Below are positions 51,901-62,600 of a stretch of 64,000 nucleotides of DNA, piece by piece (within the stretch, counting starts at the first letter, position 1; each line of letters begins with the position of its first letter). The notes below the pieces were generated by a model. That model was not told the origin of the DNA. It saw only the letters and a program-made list of their open reading frames with translations, and did no database searches. Origin of the DNA: Anaeramoeba flamelloides (lineage: Eukaryota; Metamonada; Anaeramoebidae). The DNA lies in contig JANTQA010000047.1 of the NCBI GenBank assembly GCA_027625915.1, positions 16,554,001 through 16,618,000 on the forward strand, written 5' to 3'. Both the position numbers and the translations under genes were made by a program.

Positions 51901-54900
51901 AATCTTGTGTATATTCTTTGAATTTCCCCTTTTAACTTGAATGTGAAATTAAAATAAATGGAATAACTGAAAATTTCAAAATACTTTCAAAGTATATTCA
52001 ATTTTTTAGTGAATAATCCCTGAAAGAAATGTTTGTTGAAAATATTTTTTTGAAACAATATATAAAGGCTCAAACGAAATATCATTTTCCAATTAATAAA
52101 TGAAAAGTTTTTATTTCAAATTTCCCCAAATATTTTTTCCTCTAATTAAATGAAAAAATAAAAAGATCTTTTTATTTATTTATTTATTGAGAGAAAGGAG
52201 TACTTAAAGAAAATTTATCAAAAAAAAAAACAAAAAAACAATTAAAAGATCTTTATAAAATCATAATACAATGAAAATTTTACCTCATGAATTTGGATAT
52301 TTCTTATTGAACTTTTGAGAGAAAATTAAATTGTTTTTTAAATAGGAATTTACGCAGTAATTCGGACTTGAATTATTAATAACGATGATTGATTTCTTAT
52401 TTTTTTTTTTCATATCAAAACAATGTAATGAATTTTTTGATAACTAACTAACGACAAAAAAAATAATCAAAAATAAAAAAAAAAAAAAAAACAAATTTCA
52501 AAAGGAGTGGGGATTCAAGTTGATGAATCTGATCAAGTCTATATTTATGGTAATAATGTAAACGGGATAGAGGGTTCTACGTGTGCGTATCCTGGTGTAT
52601 GGAATCTTTTTGTTGTCCAATTAAATTCTGATGGTACACAACTATTAAACGCAAATTGTTTAGGAGGATATCGAGAAGATATACCCTTTGTTCGAAGTAC
52701 AAATTTCAAATATGCAAATGACAATCTTTATTTTACGTCCATTACAAAGTCACCCAATTTCCCAACGTTTACAAATTCCTTTCAAAAAACGAAGACGAAC
52801 GATGACAATTACGGTTGCGTAATTGGAAAATTTGAAATTGCAAGTTTCCAATTAGTATCTTCGTCATATGTCTCTGGCAATGCCCCTGATTATTGTTTTA
52901 CTGTGGAACTTGATCAAAACCGGCATGTTTGGCTTGGCGGGCATAGCTTTTCGACAAACTTGGGTACTTCTATTGACGCCTATCAGAGGCAAAGGTCTGG
53001 AAATGTCAATCGTGCTGATGGGTTTTTTTATAAATTTTCAAATGATTTATCATCGGTCTTATATGGATCCTTTCTCGGGCTCTGGGACGAAACTGAAAGT
53101 ATTCGGGATATCAAAATAGATAGTGATAATTTGCTGTATATGGTAGGCACGGGAAATCCGTTTAAAGACTACGAATTCAATTACAATTATGGGAGAGGCA
53201 ACTTTTTAGCTATCTTTAATGCCGAAGCCACAGAGATCATTAAAAAAATTTCCATTGGCTGTGAAGAGATTTATTCATTAATTATCGGCCCCGGCAAAGA
53301 TCATTTTAGCATTGTGGGGGAAGTCGCAGAAAACTCTCCATTGAAAATCACGAGCAACAATTTGCAAGCCAATTATGGCGGCGGTGAATTTGATATGGTG
53401 ATCCTAAGTGTGGATTTAAATTGCAGTCGGGGGGAATATGGTACACTCGAGGGTTGCGAAATATGTGAAGCGGGCACCTTCCAGTCCAATTTCTCGGCGG
53501 AGGGGAAAGATTCCTGCATCGAATGCGATTTGGGGACCTTTTCGACAGCTGGTTCATCGACATGCAGTGAGTGCGAATTGGGAACCTATGGCAATTTAAA
53601 AAAGCTATCACAGTGCTTCAATTGTCCCATGGGGACATACAACTCAGAGCACACTGGTGCAACTTCCGATAGTGTCTGCGTCAAATGCCAGAGGGGTACC
53701 TACAGTGATCGCATCGGTGCCACAGATGCAAGCACATGTGTTAATTGTACGATGGGGTATTATTCGACAATTGAGGGATCAGCCGCCAGTTCCAATTGCC
53801 TACCGTGTCCCTCGGGAACCTATGCAACGGCAAGCGGGCTGGACGATATCGATTCCTGTGCAAAATGCTTGCCGGGCGAATATTCAACAGAAGTAGCGGC
53901 AACCTCTTCAGGTGTCTGTATCAAATGCCCCGCGGGCAAGTACAATTCCCGGTCTGGTGCTGGCTCGTTTGATTATTGCCTGGATTGCCCTGTTGGGACT
54001 TACAATACATTAAATGGCTCTGTTTCTGTCGGCGAATGTAACAAGTGTTCCGCGGGCACCATTAGTTCTGGAATAGCTGCAACGAGCTGTATGCTATGTG
54101 GCATTGGCGAAGAAACCGACGGTAGGCAATCGGAATGTATTAAATGCCAGAAGGGATCATACTCTAATAGTGTAGGCGGGCAATGCACGAAATGCCCTGT
54201 CAATACAATCAACAACAAGATTGGATCCTCGAGTTGCCTCAAGTGTTCTTCAAATGATCAGTGCCTCGGATCAAATGTCTGCAGCTTTGGACGTGATCCA
54301 GAGAAATATTGCACAACATGCCAAAAGGGATATTTTATGATCGGTACAAAGTGCAATGAATGCCCCCAAAATGTAAAAGTGATCCTCCTTTTGTGCATCA
54401 TCGTTATAATTTTGCTATTAATTTTCGTATTTAGGATCAGAATAATGAAATTTGCAAAGTCCACAAAAAATCCAATGAAGGGGATCATCTTCACCTTTCT
54501 ACAAATACTGGCAGCCATATTTGCATTGAATTTAAACGGACCAAGCATCTTTGACAATTTGAAAATATGGACGTCCTTCTTAAATGGCCAATTGTCGATC
54601 ATTCTAGCACCGGAATGCTACCAAAGTTTTGATACCTTTTTTTCAAGGTGGCTTTTCATGTTTTTAATACCAATTCTGTTTTCCGTGCTTGTGCTGATGA
54701 TGTTTTTTTATTATGCCTGGAGATACAAATCGGATCCAGAAAGAATCGACCGAAGGAGAGCACGATTAATTTATTGGTACACATTGATCCTGAAATGGCT
54801 CTATTTGCCCTACGTGATCATTTCCATCCAGCCCTTTGATTTCACATACCAAGAAAGTGAAAAGAAATGGACATTGGACTCGGACCCTAATTTGGATTTA

Positions 54901-55749
54901 AATTCTGATCAGTGGAGAAAATATTTGCCTATGTATATCATATCAGTGCTGCTATATATATTTGCTATCCCCATCGCATTCATAATTATCCTATATAAGG
55001 CAAAAAGAGCAGATTTTTCAGAGTACTATTATAAAAGATACCGGTGGATGTACCAATGGTTTAAACCAAACAGGTATTGGTTCGAATTGGTAGAATTGGG
55101 GCTGAAATTTTCAATGATGGTCACATCCCTGTTTTTTGGAATTAAATCCGAATACCAGCCTTGGGCAGTAATGTCCATTTTTGTTTTTGTCATCATCCTC
55201 TTTTTAATTTTTCGTCCCCACCGTGGCGACACGCCCAGATATGTGGCAGAAGATAAAGCTTCAATCGGCTTTTTTTTAATATTAATTTCGATTACCTCAC
55301 TAACCGTTCCCTATTTGTATAATTCTGTATTTGTAATTTTTTGGACTCTTGGCTGTTACTTGGTCTACATCGGTACGAGGGGCAATTGGACCTGGTACAA
55401 AATTGAACGAATAAAATTGAAAGAGGAATTTGATAAAGAGCAAATAGAGAAAAAGGAACGAAAACAACAAAGAAAGGAATCAAAAAAAAAGCAAAAATTA
55501 AAAAAAAATAAATTAAAAAACGAAAAAAAAGAGAGTTCAAATACAAGCGACAATTCAAAAAATGAGTTGAGCCAGAGCCCAAGCTTGGGAAACGGTGATA
55601 GTAACGATGATATTGATTTGCCACCCATTAATGATAATGAAATTGATTTGCCTCGAGACATTCCAGATCTACCCCCTCCCACACTTCACAAACCCATTCG
55701 TCAACCTCCTCCTCCTCCTCCTCGGAATCATCGAAGAGGAGATAATTAA
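48924..55749 (+). CDS. SBBP beta-propeller / ephrin-receptor-like Cys-rich / multi-pass membrane protein, two exons
   Basis: Exons 48924-50205 and 52505-55749 give 1508 aa; the donor G|GTAATT and acceptor AAAAG|GA leave one continuous codon. A signal peptide is likely (residues about 14-31, NWIVFFLVFGLTIG). Residues about 70-280 resemble the domain that precedes SBBP repeats. From about 285 SBBP (beta-propeller) repeats begin (FSTFYGGSEIDTGQAIQVD, DVFVMKLDDSHNLLWSTFLG) and continue in exon 2. Residues about 734-1048 hold some fifteen C-x2-C-x2-G-T-Y units of the GCC2/GCC3 ephrin-receptor-like type. About nine membrane segments follow (1050-1386), starting VKVILLLCIIVIILLLIFVF. The cytosolic tail is Lys/Glu-rich and ends in a poly-Pro motif (QPPPPPPRN), an SH3/WW-type ligand. 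A surface receptor or adhesion role is inferred; the ligand is unknown. The Cys-rich part is visibly richer in G and C than its surroundings. Confidence 0.9.
50503..50911 (+). mobile_element. Family C MITE copy in SBBP intron
   Basis: Left end GAGAAAAAAAGTGTAACGCG and TCGGGAACCTTGATAG; right end GGTTCTATTAAGGTTTCC and TTGAACTTTTTTTCCC. Interior AAAAAATTGACTATTTTTGA and GAGATCTCCA as in other copies. Confidence 0.75.
51022..51508. mobile_element. Long-TIR MITE (arms ~85 bp) in SBBP intron
   Basis: The arm starting TTTTTTTTAATTTGGATTTA, through GAGCAGAGGCTCAAAACTGG to TTTACTAAATTTGT, is inverted at 51416-51508 with almost no mismatches. The interior includes an isolated GC-rich patch (ATGCGCCCGGGCGGGGAAGG, 51141-51160). 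The near-identical arms suggest a recent insertion. No other copy occurs in this window. Confidence 0.82.
51573..52262. mobile_element. Long-TIR MITE (arms ~175 bp) in SBBP intron
   Basis: The left arm 51573-51747 (ending ATTTGGGGAAATTTGAAATA ... TAATTGGAAAATG) is inverted at 52088-52262. The middle is about 340 bp of AT-rich, non-coding sequence. A sequence near 19720-19785 (GGAAAATTGAAATAAAAAAC, TTTTCATTTGTAATTGGAAA) resembles the inner arm and may be a remnant of this family. Confidence 0.8.
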
Positions 55750-57344
55750 TCATTTTATTAAACATTTGAATTAAATATTCAATTAATCTCTAATTTATAT
55801 ATATATATTGTTAATCATTTTTTTCTTTCTTAAACAATTTTTATAACTAATAAAAATTTTTTGTTTTTTTTTTTTTGAATTAAAAAGATATTAGGGTATT
55901 GTAAAGTTTTTTTTTCTGAATTATTTATCAAATCATTTAAATTTGTTTTTCTTTTTTCAATTCATCAAATTTTTGTTTTGCTTTTTCGAGTTATTGTTTT
56001 TTTTTTTTTTTAATTTTTGTTTTTCATCATTTTTCTTTGTTTTTTTCATTGGTTTTCTTTTTTTTTGAAAAATTTTCTTTTTTAAATTTTTTTTTTTTTG
56101 CTAAAGTCAAAGTCGAAAAAAAAAGAGATCTTAGAAAATACAAATAAACATTAAAAAAATAGGGAATCTGTGATTTCTTTCCAAGTGTAAATTAATATTG
56201 TGGAAAAAAATCTGATTGTTTAACTTTTTTTTTCATTAAAAGCTTCATTTTCAAAAATCTGTAATACTCATTTCAAAAACGGTAACTCGTTTTTTTTTGA
56301 GGTTTTAATTTTATTTTTTATTTTGTTAAAATACAATACTTTTATTAGTTTGTCATATTACAAAATATAAGTATTAATAAGATTTAATAATAAGAAGTTC
56401 TTGAATAATGACTAAAAAAAAACTATTTATCTTTTAATTTATTTTTTTCAAAAGCAAACAGTTTTAGAAATATTGCTTAGTACCAATATATCTGAAAGAT
56501 TTTTTTTTTTTTTTTCTGTTTAATTAAATTCAAAATTCTCATTTTAATTTTCAAATACTTTCCAAATAGTAAAAAAAAAAATTAATAAACACAAAACTCA
56601 AATCAATTTTTGAAGTTATAGTTTTTTTTGAACTCTCAATTAAGTGAATAAAAAAAACAATTTTTCAAAAAATAAATTGTTTTTATATTTAGAGATTTAT
56701 TGCCAAATAAAAAGTCCATGAGATTCAATTTTTCTGATTAATTGAATATAATTGTGATAATTCCAAAATGTATACATGTGGTTGGTATAAACTTTTAAAT
56801 TATTGAGTAGCAATTAATTGTTCTAATTATGATATTTGGTAAAAATTACAATTCAATAACTTGTTTGAATGATAACGTTAAGAAAAGATTGGAAAAAATC
56901 TTCAAAAATATTTTAAGTTGAAAATTTTTTATTTCTCATGCTTGATTTCATCAAGTATCCTTCAAAAGGGTGTTCTTTTTCATTTATTCTTCATTATCAA
57001 AAGGAAAATATTTGTTGAAAATGTACACCTTTACTGGACTATTTTTTTTTTTTTTTTTTGATCTATGATTGATTTCCAATCTTTGGACAACACATTTCTT
57101 GATTCAAATTATATTTAGTAAAAACAAAAAATCTTTAATATAAATATATATTTAAAAAATTAAAAAATGGGGACTCAATTCTGATTTACTATTGTCAATT
57201 TCACAATAGAGTAATAAATTATATTTTGATTAAAAAGTTTCAATGCCCCTGGTACTCAAAAGTTAAATTATTCCGTTGATTTCTCACATTTTCTATTTTG
57301 AAAAATTAAAAAATATTAATAATTCCGTAAATTAATAAAAATTT

Positions 57345-57544
57345 TACAGTCAGTTTTAATTTAAGGAACAAACTATCAACGAAATTTAAGGTACAAAAAA
57401 ATCTCAAATTAAGGCACAAAATTTGGAATTTTATTTTTTGCAATTTATTTTTACTAGAATTTGAATTTTGTGCCTTAATTTGAGATTTTTTTTGTGCCTT
57501 AAATTTCGTTGAAAGTTTGTGCCTTAAAAGTGAAACTAACTGTA
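57345..57544. mobile_element. Family A palindromic TA-flanked MITE, copy 6
   Basis: Near-perfect palindrome (CAGTCAGTTTTAATTTAAGG on the left; TTGTGCCTTAAAAGTGAAAC and TAACTG on the right) with TA at each edge. It is nearly identical to the copy at 4914 in its central 130 bp, including GGAATTTTATTTTTTGCAAT. Confidence 0.85.
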
Positions 57545-57545
57545 C

Positions 57546-58960
57546 TAATATATTAATTTTCTTATTTGTCTTTAATCCAGATTTGAATTATAATAAAAAG
57601 TCAAAATAGTTCAAAGATAAAGTAGTTAAGTTATTGATTTTTTTTTTGAAATTGAAAAAAACAATAATAATTATTCATTTTTACATTTTTTTTAAAGATT
57701 TTTATTTTTATTTTAATTTTTTAAATCAGAAATTTTATTACATTAATAGTAATTCAAAATTCACCATATTGATTTATTAATAATAACCACCAAACAATTT
57801 TGCCAATTTTATGATAAAAAAAATAAATAAAAAAATAAATTACTTTGAAATTTAATTTTTTTTTTTAGAAAAAATTTCAATAAATATCTAATTAAGAGAA
57901 AAATGAAATTCATTTCTTTAGGCCAAAATTAAGTTTTTAATATGATTAATTTTCTAAAACTTTTATTTAAGCAATATAAATTACTTGAAAATCAAAAAAA
58001 AAAAAAAAAAATGTAAAATAATTTCATTTATTAAATTGGAATAAAACAAACATAAATTACTTTTAAATCGATAAAATATTTATACCTAAATTTAAAATAA
58101 AATAAAAAATAACTCTTAAATATTATTCCAATATTATAAAGTAATCACCGAAACCAATTTTTTTTTATTGTATTTTGTTATTGGTAAAAATTTGAATAAT
58201 ATATTTGCAAAATTTGAATTTTTCCTTAATAAATTAATACAGATCTTGTTAAATAAGTTCTGATACATGGTCTCTAATTCAATAATATTGTTTATTTTAT
58301 GTCTAGATTTTAAAAAGTCAAAAATTAAAAAATTGTAAAAAATAAAAATAATCAATTATTAATCTGACTCGAACTATTGGCCAAATCATTTAAAATTGAA
58401 AAAAAATCTTGTTGAAAAAATATTTAAAATTTTGCAATGAAAAAAAAATTGATTTTTTTTTCTAATTTAATTTATATTATTTTTTATTGTTAAATTATTT
58501 AGAATCTAATATAGATATTGATATTGAATAGTAATCAGTAGATAAAACAAATTTTCTATGTGATGTTATAATAACTTTTATAATGAATAAATTATTTAAT
58601 CAAGCTTTTTCGGTTATTTTGGGGTGCAAAAGGCTCCCAAAAAATTTCCAGTAAAGTATGATGTGTTTTAAATGTTAAAAATAAGAGGTTTTTGATGTCT
58701 AGACAAACTTTTCAAAAAAAAAAAAAAATTTATTTTGACAAAATTTGGAAAAATAATAAAATCACAATAACCAAAAAAAATTCCCAATGTTGAAAATTTT
58801 TTTTCAAGTTATTTTTTTATTTTAAGTAACTATACAATTTTTTATTATAAAATTTTCTTTCTAAGATAATTGTTTATTAATTCTATATCTTATTATTCTT
58901 TGATAACATTTCAAATTCAAAATTTTGGTTGAAATGTTTTTAGGTTATTTGGGGTGCTAA
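57546..58960 (-). repeat. Family G dispersed repeat (~1.4 kb), copy 2
   Basis: Inverse of 43960-45391. Matching starts immediately next to the family A MITE (right TA at 57543-57544) and runs to about 58960, where ATATATATCCCTTAGCACCC is read on the minus strand. Confidence 0.7.
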
Positions 58961-59448
58961 GGGATATATATTTCTTCAATTTGATAAAGTTAATTGTTAA
59001 TTTTTGAAAATTTATAATGAAAATATCAAAATTAAAATAAATTAATTTTTAATGATTAAATTTATATTTTATCAAAGAATAATACATAAAAAAATTGTAA
59101 ATTTTCACTCCTTTTCCAAATTAATTTTTTTGATTTAGTATTTTTTTAATTTCAGTATTTATCCATTTATAAATAGAAATACTCCAAAAAGGATTATTTT
59201 ATTGAAATGTATAAAAAATAAATGTCTAATTTTTTTTCAAAATACCTTTTAAGGTTTTTTTCCCTTCAACTTTAATGTACGATAACAAATAAAAAAAAAG
59301 TAAAGTTTAATCAGGTAAAAAAAAAAAAAATGAAAAATCTTAAAGAAAATGATATTATTAATTATTAACCCATTTTAAACATTTTAATAGTTAACTTTCA
59401 GAAAATATTTTAATGAATTCATAAAATTATTATTAAATGCTTAAAAGA

Positions 59449-59586
59449 AAAAAGAAAAAAAAGAAAGGGAAGAAAGGGAAGAAAGGGAAGGAAAGAAATG
59501 AAAAACAGAAAAAGTAAAGAAAAAAAAAGAGAAATAAAAAAGAAAAAAAAAAAGAAAGTAAGTTAGTAAATAAAAAGAAAAAAAAA
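59449..59586. repeat. Polypurine tract with GAAAGGGAA repeats
   Basis: About 135 bp almost entirely of A and G, including a ~9 bp unit (GGGAAGAAA) repeated three to four times. It sits just past the stop codon of the minus-strand coiled-coil gene. Such mirror-symmetric purine runs can form triplexes. Confidence 0.8.
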
Positions 59587-59617
59587 CATTTATAAAATTA
59601 GAGAAAATAATATCTTT

Positions 59618-62600
59618 TTAAAAATCATTGTAAAAAACATAATCATCATTTTCGATAGATTCAATTTCTTGATCTAAGTTTTTTATTTCATCAAATAAAG
59701 TATTTAATTTATTTTTAATTTTTTCTTCATTTTGTTTTTTTAATCTAATTAATTTTAAAACATTTTGAATAAATTGTTTTTTTAATCTATTTGTTTTGTT
59801 TTGTTGGTTTTGTAATTGTAATTGTAATTGCCTTTGCACTTCTAATGCGCGTTTTTTTTTCTCTTCATCTCCTTTATCAAGAATTAAAATATTTTCCATT
59901 TTACCAGAATGTAATTCAAATTGGGTTTGTTCAAAATCAACATTCTCATCACCATTATCATAATCATCATCATCATCATTGTTATCATTACTAATATTAT
60001 TTTTACTATTAAAATTACTATTATATTCTAAAATATTTGGATTTTCAATTCCTAATAATTCCATTGCTTTTTTTAAACCTTCTGTGCCTTCTTTTTTAAT
60101 AATAATTTCTAACACTTTTTTTTCCATTCTTTTATAAGCTAATAATTTGGAAGAAGACTTTTTAGGGTCGTTTTCGAGCATATCTAAAATTAATTGTTGA
60201 AAATCCTTAATTTGTTCATTTGTCAATTGATCAGGATCAAAATAGTCTTGATATATTATTTCTAAGCCTTGGCTAATCCAATTTTTGAATTCTGGATCAA
60301 TTAATTCTTGTGATTGTAAAATTTCATTTTTTAAATTATTTATTAACTTTTGCTTTGCTTTTAATTGGTTTTTCAGGAATTCATTTTCTCTTTTAGATTC
60401 AGGTTTAAATAAATCATCATCATCATTATTAAAATTATTTTTATTAACATTTTGTCTCGAAGAATTATTATCAAAATTTAATCCTTCTTGTGATAATATT
60501 TCGATTTCTTTAGCCTTTTTTAAAATTTCATTAAAATAATCTTTATTTTCATTATCCACAAAATTAAAATCATTATTGGTATCATTTTTCCTTTCATTAT
60601 CATCATCATCATCACTATAATCAAAGCCAAAAGTATTTTGATTATTTTTTGGTTTATTTTTTTTTATTGAAGATCTTTGATAATGAATATTTTTTGGTTT
60701 TTGGTTATTTAATATTTTTTTTAATCTATTTATTTCATTTTGTAAATTTTCAATTTCATTTTCATTATCCATTAATTCTAATTCGTAATTATTAGTTTTC
60801 AATGAAAGTAGTTTATTTTGACTTGATAATTTTTTATTTAATTTTTTTTCGTTTTCCAAATCATTTTTTAATATCTCGAGATCATTTTTTTTATTTTTTG
60901 GTTTATTTGCAAAATTTAAATTTGATTCTACCTCTTCTGCTACAGCTTCAGTTTCTGTTTCTGGTTTTTTGACTTTTTTTTGATCTTTATCTTTTTGTTT
61001 GTTTTTTTCTATTTCTGAATCTGTTTTCTTTTCAAAATCAATGTGAGAAATGGAATCTGATCCTGATCCTGATCCTGATCCAGATCTAGAGTTTGATTGG
61101 AAATTAAATTTAGATCTATTATTATTTTTCTCTAATTCTGATTCAAGTTGTTTGATTTTCTTCAAATATTCTTTTGATTTTTGTTGTTCTTTTTCTAATT
61201 CATCTAATAATTTTTGATAATCATTATTTAATTTTGAATATTTTTCAAAAAGTTCATAATATTTGAAATCATCGCTATCGCTATCATTTCCACTCTGTTT
61301 GTTTCTATTATTTAAAAGTTGTTTGAGATAGTTTATTTTATTATCAGAATCTTCAAGTTTATTATTTAGATTTTCTAATTGTTTTTTGTAATAATTATTT
61401 TCATTTTTTAAATTATTATTTTCATTTTTTAAATTTTCCAATTTCTTATCGTCATCATGAGTATCTTCACCATCGTTATTTTCAGAATCTGAATTTGAAT
61501 CTACATTTTTGTCTTTTTCTAAATCATACAATTTTTTTAAATTTTCAAATTGATTGTTTTTTTTATCAAATTTTCTCTTAAAATCATCAAGTTTTCTTTC
61601 TAATCTTTTTATTTTTTGGTTATTTTCTAAATTATTATTTTCATTGTTAGGATTAAGTTTTTTTTCCAAATCATTAATTAATTGATTTTTTTTAGAAAGT
61701 TCTTCCTCCAAATCATTTAATTCACCCAATAATTGCTTTGCATTATTATTATTATCATTATTATTCAATAAGAATTTTTTATAATTGTCAATTTTCTTTT
61801 TTAAATCTTTTATTTTTTTTTTTTGTTCCGAAAGATCATTTTCTTTATCAATTAACAAATTTCTTAATTTATTGATTTCGTCATCTTTTTCGTCAATATC
61901 ATTTTGTAATAATTTATTTGAATAGTTATAATTCGGTTTTGATTCTATCGAGATTGCTTTTTCTTTTTGGTTCATTAATAAATCTCTTAATTTTTGGATT
62001 TCATCCTCTTTATCTATCAATTCCTCTCGTAAATTATTAATTTCATTACTGTTGTTGTTTTTATTAATATTATTATTATTGTTAATTTTATTTTGAGAAT
62101 CAAATCTATTTTGATCATCTTTATTGGACAATAAATTATTTAATTGCTTTTTTAAATTATTGTTCTCTTCTAATATTTCATTATTTTTTTCCATCAATTC
62201 TAAATTTTCTTGTTCAATTTGCTGATCAAAATTATTAAAATTATTTTTTCTCAGATTTTGATGATTTTTCATTTTATTAATTGTTTGTTCATATTCTTCT
62301 TTTTCATTTTTTAAATTATTTTGTAATGTTTCATTTAATTGCTTTAAATTTTCATAATCAATTTTTAATTTTGAATATTCTAATGATGTTTGGTCAAGCT
62401 TTTTAATCCGATTGGTCAAATTTTTTATTAAATCTTCCAAATTATTAATTTGTCTTTTATAAATTGAATTACTTTCTAAAAATTTATTCATCATTTGCTT
62501 TTCGTTTTCAGATTGTTTAAAGTTATATTCGTTCTGTAATGATTGGATTCTATTTTCAAGTTGTAAATTTTCATTTTCTTTCTCTTGGTTAATTTGTAAT

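Larger units (their letters stand above)
50206..52504 (+). other. 2.3 kb intron of the SBBP gene
   Basis: Three inverted-repeat elements lie end to end: family C (50503-50911), a ~490 bp long-TIR element (51022-51508) and a ~690 bp element with ~175 bp arms (51573-52262). Almost all of the intron is transposon sequence. Confidence 0.8.
55750..59617. other. Convergent spacer between the SBBP gene and the coiled-coil gene
   Basis: No gene is seen. It holds long T runs (56000-57060), a well-preserved family A MITE (57345-57544), the second family G copy (57546-58960) and a polypurine tract (59449-59586). A 73-codon frame at 58134-58355 lies inside the family G copy and is not a gene. Confidence 0.55.

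Noticed and set aside
52868-55682. Several 60-110 codon frames on either strand over the SBBP exon 2
   Set aside because: Shadows of the 1080-codon real frame, arising because this exon is less AT-rich.
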